Source of the DNA: Acidobacteriota bacterium
GTDB taxonomy: Bacteria > Acidobacteriota > Vicinamibacteria > Vicinamibacterales > UBA2999
DNA: 64,000 bases
Direction: 5' to 3'
Assembly: GCA_030650395.1 (NCBI GenBank)
Contig: JAUSDY010000074.1
Coordinates: 113,926-177,925 of the forward strand
In this document: positions 15,303 to 25,291 of the stretch, piece after piece
Numbering within the stretch: the stretch's first letter is position 1
Layout: every line of letters starts with the position of its first letter
Translations under genes and position numbers: made by a program
The notes under the pieces: model-generated
Databases searched by the model: none
Seen by the model: only the letters and a program-made list of their open reading frames with translations
What the model was told of the DNA's origin: nothing

Positions 15303-18300
15303 TTACGGCTGTCCCACCGTTTGCGTCGCCAGTTCGCGGCCGACTGCCTCGGCCGGGATGTGCGTCGCGGCGTTTTCCTGCGGCAAGAGCAGATCCAGGA
15401 GCGATGTTGTTAACTGGTCAATGCTTGGCCCACGCATGAAGGTCATCGTTGGTATGTCGATGTGCAGTTCCTTTTTGATGCATATCGCCAGTTCGACCGC
15501 CATCAGCGAGTCCATCCCGAGGTTGGTCAGCGGTCTATCGGTCTCGAGCTTGGAAGGCGTCGTGCCCAGCACCCGAGCGACCACCTCGCAGACCTTCCCC
15601 TGCAGTTTTCCGTGGCGCTGGTCCGGCGGCGTGCTCCGCAGCAGTTTCTGCAGGGACTCGCCTTCGGTCAGCTCGGTGGCGCTGCCCTCCCCGCTGCCAC
15701 GGGATTGCAACAGGCTCAGGCGCGGCGACTCCTTCAGAACGGGGAAGCTCTTGCGGACCAGCGACCAGTCAGCGCGGAGCACCGTACTTTGTACGGTATC
15801 GGTCTGGAGCAGCACACCCAGGGCATCGAGCATTTCGCGTGCGGGCAGGGGCGTCATGCCGATGTTTTCGAGGTGCCGAGCCAGTGCCGTCCGCGCTGCC
15901 ACGACACCGACGTCGCGGACGACGCCCCAATCCACCGCCAGCGCCGGCAGGCCTTGCGCCCGGCGATGGTGGGCCAGCATATCGAGGAACAGATTGGCGG
16001 CCACATAGTTGCCCTGCGCGGGATTGCCGATGACGGCCGCGCACGAAGAGAACATGACGAAGTGCTCCACCGGATCGTTGCGCGTCAGCGTGTGCAAGTT
16101 CCAGGCTCCGGCCACCTTGGGCGCGAGCACGCGCTGGAACCGTTGGGGCGTCAGCTCCAGCAGCGGTGCATCGTCCAGCACCATGGCGGCGTGGAAAACT
16201 CCTCGAATCGGCGGGAGTGTCTGTCGCGCCTCCGCCAGGACGCGAGCCACATCGTCGGTGGCCGCGACGTCTGCCTGTGCCACGGTCACCGTGGCGCCGG
16301 CCTGCTGAAGCTGTGCGACTGCCTCCTGAGCCGCCGCAGACGCTGCCCCGCTTCGCCCCAGCAGCAACAGGTGTTTGACACCGCGCTCGACCAGCCAGTG
16401 CGCCGCCGCCAACCCAAAGCCGCCGAGCCCGCCGGTAATGAGATAGGTTCCATCGGGACCGAGCACGGGTTGCGCCGGCAGTGCGGGTACGACCGCGACG
16501 TGCGCTTCCTGCATCGAGACCACGACCTTGCCGATGTGCCTGGCCTTGAGGAGCGTGCGAAAGGCTTCCCGCACCCGACCGACCGGATACACCACGTGCG
16601 GCAACGGGCCAAACTTGCGCTGTTCGACGAGCTGCATGACCTCGCGGAATAGCTTCGTGGCTAGGTCCGGGCGAGAAGCGACGAGGCGATCGAGATCGAC
16701 GGCGAAGAATGAAAGTTGCTTGAGGAACGGCCTGAGCCCCACCTTGGTGTTGAACTCCAGGTCGCGTTTGCCCAGCTCCACAAATCGGCCGCACTCGCGC
16801 AACAGCGACAGGCTGCGCACCAGCGTTTCGCCGCCGAGCGAGTTGAGGACGACATCGACGCCCTCGCCACCGGTGCGGGCAAGAACTGCATCGACGAAGT
16901 CGAGGGAGCGGGAATCCATGACGTGCTGGACTCCGAGCGATTTCAGGAAGTCGCGCTTCTCCGGGCTGCCCGCCGTGGCGTAAATTTCCGCGCCCAGCAA
17001 CTGGGCGAGCTGAATGGCTGCCAGTCCGACCCCGCCGGACGCCGCATGAATCAGGACGCGTTCACCGGGCTGCAGCCGCGCCAGGTGGTGCAGGCCATAG
17101 TAGACGGTCAAAAATACGACGGGCAGCGTCGCAGCTTCCTCAAAGGTCAGATGCGAGGGCTTGCGTGCCACGGCGCGAACATCGGCAAGCACATGGGAGG
17201 CAAAACTCCTCGGTGCCAGGCAAACCACGTCGTCGCCGATGCACAGCCCTTCCACTCCCGCGCCGATGGACACGATGCGCCCGGCGCATTCGAGGCCCAG
17301 GTGTGATCCCGAAAAAGTGCCCTCGAGACTCGCCTCTCCCAGCAGGTGCATCGCCTTGGCCACATCCTTGAAATTGAGCGGCGTGGCCATGACCTCGATT
17401 TCCACCTGGGGCGGACCCGGAAGGGAACGGGCGAAAACGCGGAGACTCAGATCGTCCACAAGGCCGGAGTGGCTCGCTTCCAGGCGGAAGGGAAGCGCCA
17501 CACGCGACCGACTGCCAGGCGGGGCCATGGCGTTCACCGGCGCCGCAAGGTCGAGCGGCACAAGTCGATGGACGTAGCGGTCCTGGCCGCGGAGCGCCAC
17601 CTCCGCCTCGCGGCCGTCGGCCAACAACTCCCGGGCCAGTGCCTGGATCTCGTCGCGGGCGCAAGCCGGGGTCCCCGGCGCGCGTTTTGTGCGCGCTGGG
17701 GTGGAAGCCGGGCTGAGGTCCAGCAACGCGCACCGCAATTGAGGATGCTCATTCGCCAGGACGCGGCCGATACCCCACATGACCGCTTGGGCGGGAGCCG
17801 CATCCGGGGTCCCCGGCGCGCGTTTTGTGCGCGCTGGGGTGGAATCGCCGGCCACGGCCTGTGCTCCGCGTGTAATGAGCCATAACCGCGGCTCACTCCG
17901 GCCGGATTCCGTGCAAACACGGGCCAGTTCCACCACCGACGCACCGAGCCGCGCTTGTTGCTCGACCAGGTCGGAAAGCTCCGCTGTCTCGATGGCCGGC
18001 AGGTCGAGCGACCAGAACGAGGCGATTCCAGCCAGGGGCGCTGTGCCGGCGAACTCGTCGAGCAGCAGCCGTTCCAGGTCCGCGCCCTGCCAGGCCAACA
18101 CCGTGCGAGCGCCCAATTCCTTGAGTGCCGCGGCGAGTCGTTCGCCTTGCCCCGCGCGGTCGGCGAGGATGAGCCAGTCTCCCGGCGTCCGCGCGGGCAG
18201 GGTGTCTTCGGTTGCTGGAGAGAGCGTTGGTCCCCGAGCCAGGATGACGGCGTGCGCCGACAGCGCTTCTATTGCCGCGAAGCCGCCGTCCCGCAGCATT

Positions 18301-21300
18301 TCCGTCCAGCGCGGCACCGGCAGCATGAAATCGTCGTAAGGCTCCACGGCAATCAGCAGACCATCCGAGGCAAGCAGCTTCTTCACCGAAGCGATCGTGC
18401 CGGCGCTCGTCGCCGCCCCGTGCGGCGCATGGCCGGCGATGATGATGTCAAAGGAGTTCGCCTCGAATCCCTGAGCGAGAGGGTCCTCGTCCAGGTCGAG
18501 CACCTGGGACTTGAGGAAGGCATGACCGGCGAAGCGCTCCTGGGCCTTGGCGGTGTTTTCCTCATTCGGATCGGTGAACACATAGCTGGTTCGCTGGCGC
18601 GGCAGCAACGGCAGCACCTGGGAAGTCAGGCTGCCCATCGTGCCGTCGATTTCCAGAATGCGAAGCTGCCTTTCAGCGGGTGCATGATCGACAATCGCCA
18701 TGAGAAGTTGCTGAACCAGGGTGTTGCACATGCGCAGGGCGGGATCGCTCTGATAGAGGTTAGTCAGGGTCGTCTGCGAGCTTGGCGTGGACCGCAGGTG
18801 TCGTGGATCGACCTCGCCGCGCAGGATCTCCGCGAGATTGGAGCCGAACGCTTGCAGCAGCTGAAGCCGGGGCAGATAGGCCGGCAATTCGCGCAGGCAT
18901 GTCCGCCACAACTCGGTGACGTTGCTGCCCTCGGAGTTGCGAATGACCTCCCACCGCCCTGCCACCTCGCGAATGATGCCGGCTTCCTGAAACAGGTCCA
19001 GAATGCGATGGAACAGGCGTTGTTGAGCGACGGCAATGTGCAATTGCTCCGTCAGCGAATTGCTGGTTTGCCTCGTCGTGCTACTGATGTCCCAGCCCAG
19101 ACGCCGACAGGCATCGATGCAGAACGCGATCGACAGGTTCTTGAGTTGTGCTTCAGCCTTCTTCTGCCGTTGGGGCAGGTCCGTCTCGTTCGCCAGGGTG
19201 GCGATCGACAATCGGATTGAATGTGCCAGGTCTCGAGGATGCGGCAGGGCCCACGCCGCGGTACCCGGATGATCCTGACCGGGTAGTGTTTGCAACAGCC
19301 AGATTTCATGGTGCAGGCAATCCTCGAGTTGAAGACCGTTGTCGGCCCGCTGAGCGAGCGCCCGGCAGAGCAGAGCCTGCACCTCGACAAGGACATTGCC
19401 CTGGTCATCCAGGATGGTGATATCGCCTTCCAGCCGTGCATCATCCTGGTGGACCAGACGGGCATGACTCCAGAAGCTTCGTGTTGACCCTTCAGCCTGG
19501 TCAAGCCGGCGATGCACGCGGATCGCCCCGATGCGCGCGGGCAGGTACAAGCGCGGCCGGGCTGAGGCCATCGTGCCCAGCAGCGACTGGAATGCCGCGT
19601 CCAGCACGCCCGGGAACACCACGAAATCCCCGACCTGTCCGCTCACGGCCTCGGCCACGGTAATGCGTGCCACTGCCTCGCGGTCGCCGGTCCAGAGTTG
19701 CTCGATCCCCGCAAAGACCGGTCCGTATTCCAGACCGACGCTCTTGAACATTTCGTAGCAGGCCGGTTTCGCGATGATGTGCGGACACCGTGCCACCACT
19801 TGCTGCACGTCCACCCGCGGAGGAGTACGCCCGGCGGCAAGCTTGTCGAGCTTGCCGGACGAATAGCGAACCCAGGGACCGTCACTCTGCTTGCCGTGGA
19901 GTGTGAAGGTCTTCTGCGAGCGATCGATCAGAAGTTGAACGGGCTGCGGCGTTGTGCTGTTGAGAAACAGCGGTCGATCCAACTCGAGTGCCGCCAGAGC
20001 GGCGTGTTCCGCGCCGAACAGTTGCGTCGCCGCCGCCAGCGCCATTTCGACGTGTCCGGCCGCCGGGAACACGATGGTGCCCTGGACCTTGTGGTCGGCC
20101 AGCCAGCCGTGATGGCGCTGGACTTCCAGCTCGGTGTCCCATGCGGCCTCGGTATGGGCCGTGACAAGGGCATGGCCGAGCAGCGGATGGACGGTCGGAC
20201 CGAAATGCCCAAGGGCGCTCCAGCCGGCGTCGCCGGTGCGGAGATCGCGGCTCAGATCAGATTCACGCCAGAAGCGTTCGCGTTGCCAGGGATAGGTGGG
20301 CAGCGACACCAGCCGGCCGGCGTGCGGATGGAAGCGTTGCCAGTCGATGTCGAGGCCTGTCGTGTACATCCGGCCCAGTGCCGCCAGCATGGTTGCGCGC
20401 TCCGGCTCCTTGCGGCGCAGGGTGGCCAGTACCTGTACCGGCGTGTTGGTCGCCAAGGCGCACTCCTGGATGGAAGCCGACAGCACGGGATGAGGGCCGA
20501 CTTCCAGGAACAATCCATGTCCTGTTTCGAGCAACCTGTCGACGACACTCGCGAACTGCACCGGTTCGCGGACGTTGCGCCACCAGTACTCCGCGTTCAT
20601 GCCGGTCTCGTCGAGGAACGCGCCTGTCACCGTCGAGTACAGCGGGATTTCCGGACAGCGCGGCGACAGAGATGACAAAACCTCCAACAATTCCTCGCGC
20701 AGCGGGTCCATCTTTGGGCTGTGATAGGGAACGTCCACCTGCAGAATGCGGGAAAACGTACCTTCCACGCTGAGTTCCTCGTGGATGCCCGCGAGAGCGT
20801 CGGCGTCGCCCGAAAGCGTCACGGCCTGCGGCCCGTTGATCGCGGCAATGGACACCTGGCCATCGTGTGGCAGCAGAAGACGCCGGGCTTCTTGCAGCGA
20901 GAGACCGACGGCGAGCACCTTACCCTCGCCGCGCGTGCGGTGCTGCAAGCGGCTGCGGTGGTAGCTGACGTGGACCGCATCCTCCAGACTCAGGGCCCCC
21001 GACACGTAGGCCGCCGCCACCTCACCGGCACTGTGGCCGATGATCATGTCCGGCTTGATGCCCCACGCTTCCCACAGTGCCGCCAGGCCGACCTGCAGAG
21101 TGAAGATGCCCATCTGGGCAAAGCGATCGTCGTCAATGCGCGAACGGTCCTCGGGTGCCGACATTTCTTTCAGAATGGAATCGCGCATGTGGCCGCGGAA
21201 AAGGCGATCGCACCGCTCTACCGCCTTGCGGAATACCGGCTCGTCGTGCAGCAACTGCTGCCCCATCGCCCACCACTGCGGTCCCATGCCGGTAAAGACG

Positions 21301-22973
21301 AACACCAGCGGCGGCCTGCTCCCCGACACGGTCTTGCCGGCCGACAGTCCGGCAACCTTGTCGCCTGCCAGGAGCGCATCGAGCTGCTTGGTCAGTGCTG
21401 TCGTCGAGTCGGCCACCAGCGCGAGGCGATGGGCGTGATGCGTGCGCCGCACCCCGGCCGAATAGACCAGGTCCACCAGCGCGGCATCTGCTCCGGCTCC
21501 GCTGGTGAGGAAGTCGCGGTAGGACAATGCCATGGCCTCGATCGCTTCCTTGCTGCGCGCCGACAGCGGCAGCAACCAGGCTTTGCCGGAGGCCGGGACG
21601 CTGCCGTTGCGAACGGTGGACCTGTCCCTGGGCGTTTCCCCCAGCAGGACATGGGCGTTGGTGCCGCCGAACCCGAAAGAGTTGACGCCGGCCAGCCTGG
21701 TCGCGCCGTTGGTTTCCGGCCAGGGCTCGAGCTCGGTCGGCACGCGCAGGCACAGCCTGTCCATGTCGATCTGCGGATTGGGCGACTGGAAATGGAGATT
21801 GGGCGGGATGGCACGGTGGAACAGGGACAGGGCCACTTTCATGACGCCCGCAATTCCAGCGCCTGCTTCGAGGTGGCCGATGTTCGATTTCACCGAGCCC
21901 AGGATGCAGGGCGCGTTCGCGGGCCGGCCCTCGCCCACAACGCCGCCCAGAGCGGTTGCTTCGATGGGGTCGCCCACGGGAGTGCCGGTGCCGTGCGCCT
22001 CTATGAATTGTACGTCGCGCGGCCGGATGCCAGCTTTGGCGCAGGCCTCGCGCACCAGGGCCGCCTGGGATTCGCCGTTGGGTACGCTGATGCCGGGGGT
22101 CTGTCCGTCTTGATTGATGGCCGTGGCGAGGATGACCGAGTAAATGCGGTCGCCGTCCCGCCGAGCGGCGGCAAGAGGCTTCAGCAGGAGCATGCCCGCG
22201 CCCTCGGCGCGGACGTAGCCGTTGGCCCGGGCGTCGAAGCTCTTGCAGCGGCCGTCCGGCGAGAGCATGTTGGCACTGCTGAATCCCAGTGTCATCTCCG
22301 GCTTGAGAATGGCATTGGAACCGCCGACCAGCGCCGTGGCCGATTCGCCATTCCAGATGCTTTCGGACGCCAGGTGCAGCGCGACCAGAGACGAGGAGCA
22401 GGCAGTATCCACAGCGAAACTGGGCCCGCGTAGATCGAAACAGTAGGAGATGCGATTGGCAGCGATGCACAATGCCGAGCCGAGTGCCAGATACGGATTC
22501 AAACCGACCTTACGTTCGGTCACCACCGACATCAAGTCGCCGTAATCGTGTGTGGAGATGCCGATAAACACGCCGGTCCGGGAACCCGCCAGTTGCGCGG
22601 GAACCTGTCCCGCGTCTTCGAGCGCTTCCCAAGCCGTTTCCAGCAACAGGCGCTGCTGTGGATCCATCGCCTGAGCTTCTCGGGGCGAGATGCCGAAGAA
22701 GTGCGGATCGAACTGGTCGATTCTGTTAATCAGCCCAGCGTGGCGAGTGTAGGTTTTGCCGGACTTCCCCGGTTCGGGATCGTGAATCGCGCGCAAGGAC
22801 CAGCGGTCCGGCGTGATTTCTCGAATGCAGTCGCGTCCTTCGCAGAGCATCTGCCAGAAGGCCGTCGGAGTATCGGCGTCGCCTGGATACCGGCAGCCCA
22901 TGCCGACGATCGCGATCGGCTCACGCGGCTGGTCGCGCCATCCCTGCGCTGGTAGAGAGCTGGCTCTGACCAT
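15303..22973 (-). CDS. Type I polyketide synthase, KS-AT-DH-MT-ER-KR-ACP, fully reducing
   Basis: About 2556 residues from the ATG at 22973. Domains in order (approximate residues): KS 20-450 with DTACSSSLVAL, EAHGTGTPVGD and KSNIGHLEAGAG (Cys-His-His complete); AT 560-870 with IIGHSAGEVAAAYV and YHSPKMD; DH 940-1220 with DHKVQGTIVFP (HxxxGxxxxP); a C-methyltransferase-like region about 1430-1620 whose motif I is LEIDGTMGS, a departure from the usual GxGxG; ER about 1880-2190 with AASGGVGLAAIQLAQ; KR about 2200-2420 with TGGLGGFGLAAAHWL and the SSCAAV...NYVAAN active site; ACP with LGMDSLMAVEL. One module with all reducing domains and no loading or TE domain suggests iterative use and a saturated, possibly branched chain released by the adjacent reductase. 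Two identical REP-like repeats lie in frame between MT and ER. Confidence 0.9.
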   Translation of the reverse strand: MVRASSLPAQGWRDQPREPIAIVGMGCRYPGDADTPTAFWQMLCEGRDCIREITPDRWSLRAIHDPEPGKSGKTYTRHAGLINRIDQFDPHFFGISPREAQAMDPQQRLLLETAWEALEDAGQVPAQLAGSRTGVFIGISTHDYGDLMSVVTERKVGLNPYLALGSALCIAANRISYCFDLRGPSFAVDTACSSSLVALHLASESIWNGESATALVGGSNAILKPEMTLGFSSANMLSPDGRCKSFDARANGYVRAEGAGMLLLKPLAAARRDGDRIYSVILATAINQDGQTPGISVPNGESQAALVREACAKAGIRPRDVQFIEAHGTGTPVGDPIEATALGGVVGEGRPANAPCILGSVKSNIGHLEAGAGIAGVMKVALSLFHRAIPPNLHFQSPNPQIDMDRLCLRVPTELEPWPETNGATRLAGVNSFGFGGTNAHVLLGETPRDRSTVRNGSVPASGKAWLLPLSARSKEAIEAMALSYRDFLTSGAGADAALVDLVYSAGVRRTHHAHRLALVADSTTALTKQLDALLAGDKVAGLSAGKTVSGSRPPLVFVFTGMGPQWWAMGQQLLHDEPVFRKAVERCDRLFRGHMRDSILKEMSAPEDRSRIDDDRFAQMGIFTLQVGLAALWEAWGIKPDMIIGHSAGEVAAAYVSGALSLEDAVHVSYHRSRLQHRTRGEGKVLAVGLSLQEARRLLLPHDGQVSIAAINGPQAVTLSGDADALAGIHEELSVEGTFSRILQVDVPYHSPKMDPLREELLEVLSSLSPRCPEIPLYSTVTGAFLDETGMNAEYWWRNVREPVQFASVVDRLLETGHGLFLEVGPHPVLSASIQECALATNTPVQVLATLRRKEPERATMLAALGRMYTTGLDIDWQRFHPHAGRLVSLPTYPWQRERFWRESDLSRDLRTGDAGWSALGHFGPTVHPLLGHALVTAHTEAAWDTELEVQRHHGWLADHKVQGTIVFPAAGHVEMALAAATQLFGAEHAALAALELDRPLFLNSTTPQPVQLLIDRSQKTFTLHGKQSDGPWVRYSSGKLDKLAAGRTPPRVDVQQVVARCPHIIAKPACYEMFKSVGLEYGPVFAGIEQLWTGDREAVARITVAEAVSGQVGDFVVFPGVLDAAFQSLLGTMASARPRLYLPARIGAIRVHRRLDQAEGSTRSFWSHARLVHQDDARLEGDITILDDQGNVLVEVQALLCRALAQRADNGLQLEDCLHHEIWLLQTLPGQDHPGTAAWALPHPRDLAHSIRLSIATLANETDLPQRQKKAEAQLKNLSIAFCIDACRRLGWDISSTTRQTSNSLTEQLHIAVAQQRLFHRILDLFQEAGIIREVAGRWEVIRNSEGSNVTELWRTCLRELPAYLPRLQLLQAFGSNLAEILRGEVDPRHLRSTPSSQTTLTNLYQSDPALRMCNTLVQQLLMAIVDHAPAERQLRILEIDGTMGSLTSQVLPLLPRQRTSYVFTDPNEENTAKAQERFAGHAFLKSQVLDLDEDPLAQGFEANSFDIIIAGHAPHGAATSAGTIASVKKLLASDGLLIAVEPYDDFMLPVPRWTEMLRDGGFAAIEALSAHAVILARGPTLSPATEDTLPARTPGDWLILADRAGQGERLAAALKELGARTVLAWQGADLERLLLDEFAGTAPLAGIASFWSLDLPAIETAELSDLVEQQARLGASVVELARVCTESGRSEPRLWLITRGAQAVAGDSTPARTKRAPGTPDAAPAQAVMWGIGRVLANEHPQLRCALLDLSPASTPARTKRAPGTPACARDEIQALARELLADGREAEVALRGQDRYVHRLVPLDLAAPVNAMAPPGSRSRVALPFRLEASHSGLVDDLSLRVFARSLPGPPQVEIEVMATPLNFKDVAKAMHLLGEASLEGTFSGSHLGLECAGRIVSIGAGVEGLCIGDDVVCLAPRSFASHVLADVRAVARKPSHLTFEEAATLPVVFLTVYYGLHHLARLQPGERVLIHAASGGVGLAAIQLAQLLGAEIYATAGSPEKRDFLKSLGVQHVMDSRSLDFVDAVLARTGGEGVDVVLNSLGGETLVRSLSLLRECGRFVELGKRDLEFNTKVGLRPFLKQLSFFAVDLDRLVASRPDLATKLFREVMQLVEQRKFGPLPHVVYPVGRVREAFRTLLKARHIGKVVVSMQEAHVAVVPALPAQPVLGPDGTYLITGGLGGFGLAAAHWLVERGVKHLLLLGRSGAASAAAQEAVAQLQQAGATVTVAQADVAATDDVARVLAEARQTLPPIRGVFHAAMVLDDAPLLELTPQRFQRVLAPKVAGAWNLHTLTRNDPVEHFVMFSSCAAVIGNPAQGNYVAANLFLDMLAHHRRAQGLPALAVDWGVVRDVGVVAARTALARHLENIGMTPLPAREMLDALGVLLQTDTVQSTVLRADWSLVRKSFPVLKESPRLSLLQSRGSGEGSATELTEGESLQKLLRSTPPDQRHGKLQGKVCEVVARVLGTTPSKLETDRPLTNLGMDSLMAVELAICIKKELHIDIPTMTFMRGPSIDQLTTSLLDLLLPQENAATHIPAEAVGRELATQTVGQP
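17666..17706. repeat. REP-like palindrome in PKS, copy 1
   Basis: 41 nt identical to 17804-17844. On the minus strand TTCCACCCCAGCGCGC then ACAAAAC then GCGCGCCGGGG forms a hairpin with one mismatch. It encodes a PARTKRAPGTPA-type insert. It belongs with the element at 2929 (shared TTCCACCCCAGCGCG). Confidence 0.85.
17804..17844. repeat. REP-like palindrome in PKS, copy 2
   Basis: Second identical 41-nt copy, 138 bp from the first (a multiple of three), so both are read in the same frame and give the same ARTKRAPGTP peptide in the linker region between MT and ER. Confidence 0.85.
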
Positions 22974-23022
22974 TGTCGCGAGAATACCAGATGGGAGGGC
23001 CCCTAAGCGCACACCCTTGCTC

Positions 23023-23047
23023 GGCCCGCGCCGGGGAGGCGCGGGCC
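23023..23047. terminator. Strong GC hairpin between PQQ dehydrogenase and PKS genes
   Basis: Perfect 10-bp stem GGCCCGCGCC/GGCGCGGGCC with a GGGGA loop, 20 bp after the stop of the PQQ dehydrogenase gene and 50 bp before the PKS start. No U-tract follows, so it would be a non-canonical terminator, or a repeat element acting as a transcript-end stabiliser. Confidence 0.5.
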
Positions 23048-23066
23048 CATTCGTTCGCGACGAAGC

Positions 23067-25148
23067 TCAGGGCAGCGCGAGCGTCGTGTAGCCGCCGTTG
23101 CCCGGCAACACGATGTACTGCTTGCCCTGGTGCAGGTAGGTCATCAAACCGTACTGTCCCTGCCGGCGCGTCGCCACCTGGCCCACGCGCTTGCCGGTCT
23201 TCTTGTCGATGGCGAAGATGTGGGGCCTGTTGTCGGCCGTCTGGCCCGCGGACAGCAGCAGCGTTGACGTCGCCGCGAGTGCGGCGGTGCCTCTGCGGCC
23301 CCAGTTGGTGTCGACGTTCACACCTTTCAGAAGCGGGTTGTTCCGGAACGCTTCCTGCTGCGCGGTCGGCGAGTCGCCGTGCGGGATCATCCACAGATGC
23401 TCGCCCGTGTTCATGTCGATGGCCGTGATACGGCCGAGCGGGCCCTTGAACAGATCCGGGAAGCCGGCCAGGGGGTCGTTCGGGATGGGTTTCGACGGCG
23501 GCGGCTTCTCGCCCCGGGCCACGGCCCACGGCGACAGGGTCGTCCCGGTCATCTTGTCGTTGTCGCGCTCTTTAGCGGGAGCCAGCAGCGTCGGCGAGCA
23601 CCCGCTGGTGGACGCGACGAAGATAATGCCTGACGCGGGATCGGCGGCTGGCGGTCCGGTGATATTCGCGCCGCCACCACCGCCCGGGCAGATGTTCGCG
23701 GGGCCCTTGCCTTCAGGGTTGCCGCGATGCGTCGGCGGGGCGAAGAGCGGCGCGAGCAAATCGCGCTCGCGGGCGCGCTCGAGCGCCAGCTTCTTGATCT
23801 CCGGCGTGTAGTCGATCAGATGCGCTTCGGTGCGCCCCTGCAAGTCGTACGCGGCCGGCTTGGTCACGTGCGGCTGCGTCGCAGCCAGCTTTTCGCCGGG
23901 CACTTTCGATTGCGGCGCGGGACGATCGACCATCGGCCAGATCGGCGCCCCGGTATGGCGATTGTAGGAATACACCCACGATTGCTTCGTGATCTGAAAC
24001 ACGCCGGGGATGCGGCTGCCGTTGACGTTGACGTCCAATAAGACCGGCGCTGTCGGCGTGTCGTAGTTCCAGATGTCGTGTTTCACGAGCTGCTGATGCC
24101 AAACGCGTTTTCCTGTTTTCACGTCGAGCGCAATCAGGCTCGTACTAAACAGGTTGTCGCCTGGACGGAATCCACCGTAGTAGTCGATGGTCGCGCCGTT
24201 GGTCGGAATATAGACGAGTCCGCGTGACGGGTCCGCCGACATCGGCGCCCACGACGACACGTCGCCCGTCCACTTCCACGCGTCGTTCTCCCACGTGTCG
24301 TGGCCGAACTCACCGGGCCGCGGAATGATGTGGAATTTCCACATGAACTTTCCGGTCTTGGCATCGTAGGCGAGGATGTCGCCGGGCACATTTTCGACGC
24401 GGGTCTGGTTGTAGCCCTGCTCGGCCGAGTTGCCCACGATCAGCACGTCGTTGACGACGATGGGCGGCGATGAGGTGGTGATGTAGCCGAGCGAGAGGGG
24501 AAGGCCCTGCGCCGCGTCGTAGGGCAGCTTGGCGTCGAGCCACGGACCCCAGTCGGCGATAAGGTCCTTGAGCATGTCCACGGTTCCGGTCTTCGGGAAG
24601 CCGCGCACCGGCACGGCCCCGCCCCAGCCTTCGAGCGGCTGCCCGGTCTTGGCGTCGAGCGCATGCAGGAAGAAGCCCGGGCTCGTCATGAACACGATGC
24701 CGCGGCCGTTGATCCTCGAGTACGCGACACCTTTGCCGTGGTTCGACCGCATCGAGTAGGCGTGACGCGGTGTTTCAGGTTCCTGGAACGTCCACAGAGT
24801 CTTGCCCGTGGCCGGATCCAGCGAGATCACGGTTCGTCGTGGACCCGAGGTGGTGAGGAGCATGCCGTCCACATAGATCGGCAGCGACCGGCCGTTGATG
24901 TCGCCGATGTCGACACCGGGAGCCGATTCAGGGCCCCACTCCCAGGCCACCTTGAGCGAATTGAAATTCGACGCGTTGATCTGGTCGAGCGGTGAGTATC
25001 GGGTCGAGGTATCACCCCCCGTGATGCCCGGCCACTCGCCCTTCTGTTGCGCGTCTCCCGCCAGGCCGGAGGCAACGAAGGCTATGACCACAACCAGCCC
25101 ACCGATCAATGTGTGGGGCATCCAGCGTCGAGCAGATCCATTCATCAT
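23067..25148 (-). CDS. PQQ-dependent quinoprotein dehydrogenase (glucose/alcohol type)
   Basis: About 693 residues from the ATG at 25148 (AGGAG upstream); an ATG directly after it is equivalent. Signal sequence ([18 protein letters not shown]), then the eight-bladed PQQ propeller: [23 protein letters not shown] at the start, repeated W-motifs ([48 protein letters not shown]) and a typical C-terminus ([19 protein letters not shown]). No heme c motif, so electrons would go to quinone or a separate cytochrome. It oxidises a sugar or alcohol in the periplasm. It is divergent from the RnfD-like gene. Confidence 0.85.
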   Translation of the reverse strand: MMNGSARRWMPHTLIGGLVVVIAFVASGLAGDAQQKGEWPGITGGDTSTRYSPLDQINASNFNSLKVAWEWGPESAPGVDIGDINGRSLPIYVDGMLLTTSGPRRTVISLDPATGKTLWTFQEPETPRHAYSMRSNHGKGVAYSRINGRGIVFMTSPGFFLHALDAKTGQPLEGWGGAVPVRGFPKTGTVDMLKDLIADWGPWLDAKLPYDAAQGLPLSLGYITTSSPPIVVNDVLIVGNSAEQGYNQTRVENVPGDILAYDAKTGKFMWKFHIIPRPGEFGHDTWENDAWKWTGDVSSWAPMSADPSRGLVYIPTNGATIDYYGGFRPGDNLFSTSLIALDVKTGKRVWHQQLVKHDIWNYDTPTAPVLLDVNVNGSRIPGVFQITKQSWVYSYNRHTGAPIWPMVDRPAPQSKVPGEKLAATQPHVTKPAAYDLQGRTEAHLIDYTPEIKKLALERARERDLLAPLFAPPTHRGNPEGKGPANICPGGGGGANITGPPAADPASGIIFVASTSGCSPTLLAPAKERDNDKMTGTTLSPWAVARGEKPPPSKPIPNDPLAGFPDLFKGPLGRITAIDMNTGEHLWMIPHGDSPTAQQEAFRNNPLLKGVNVDTNWGRRGTAALAATSTLLLSAGQTADNRPHIFAIDKKTGKRVGQVATRRQGQYGLMTYLHQGKQYIVLPGNGGYTTLALP

Positions 25149-25291
25149 GGCCCTTGGGCTCCTTAAACGCGCGGCGAACACACGGCTTCGAACCGCGCCA
25201 AGGATGCTGCGGGGGACGGTGCGCTGTCAACTGGCCAATTCGCGGCGGTTGCGGGGAGGGTCCCGGTGGTGTACAAGACTCTGGTTCCGCT

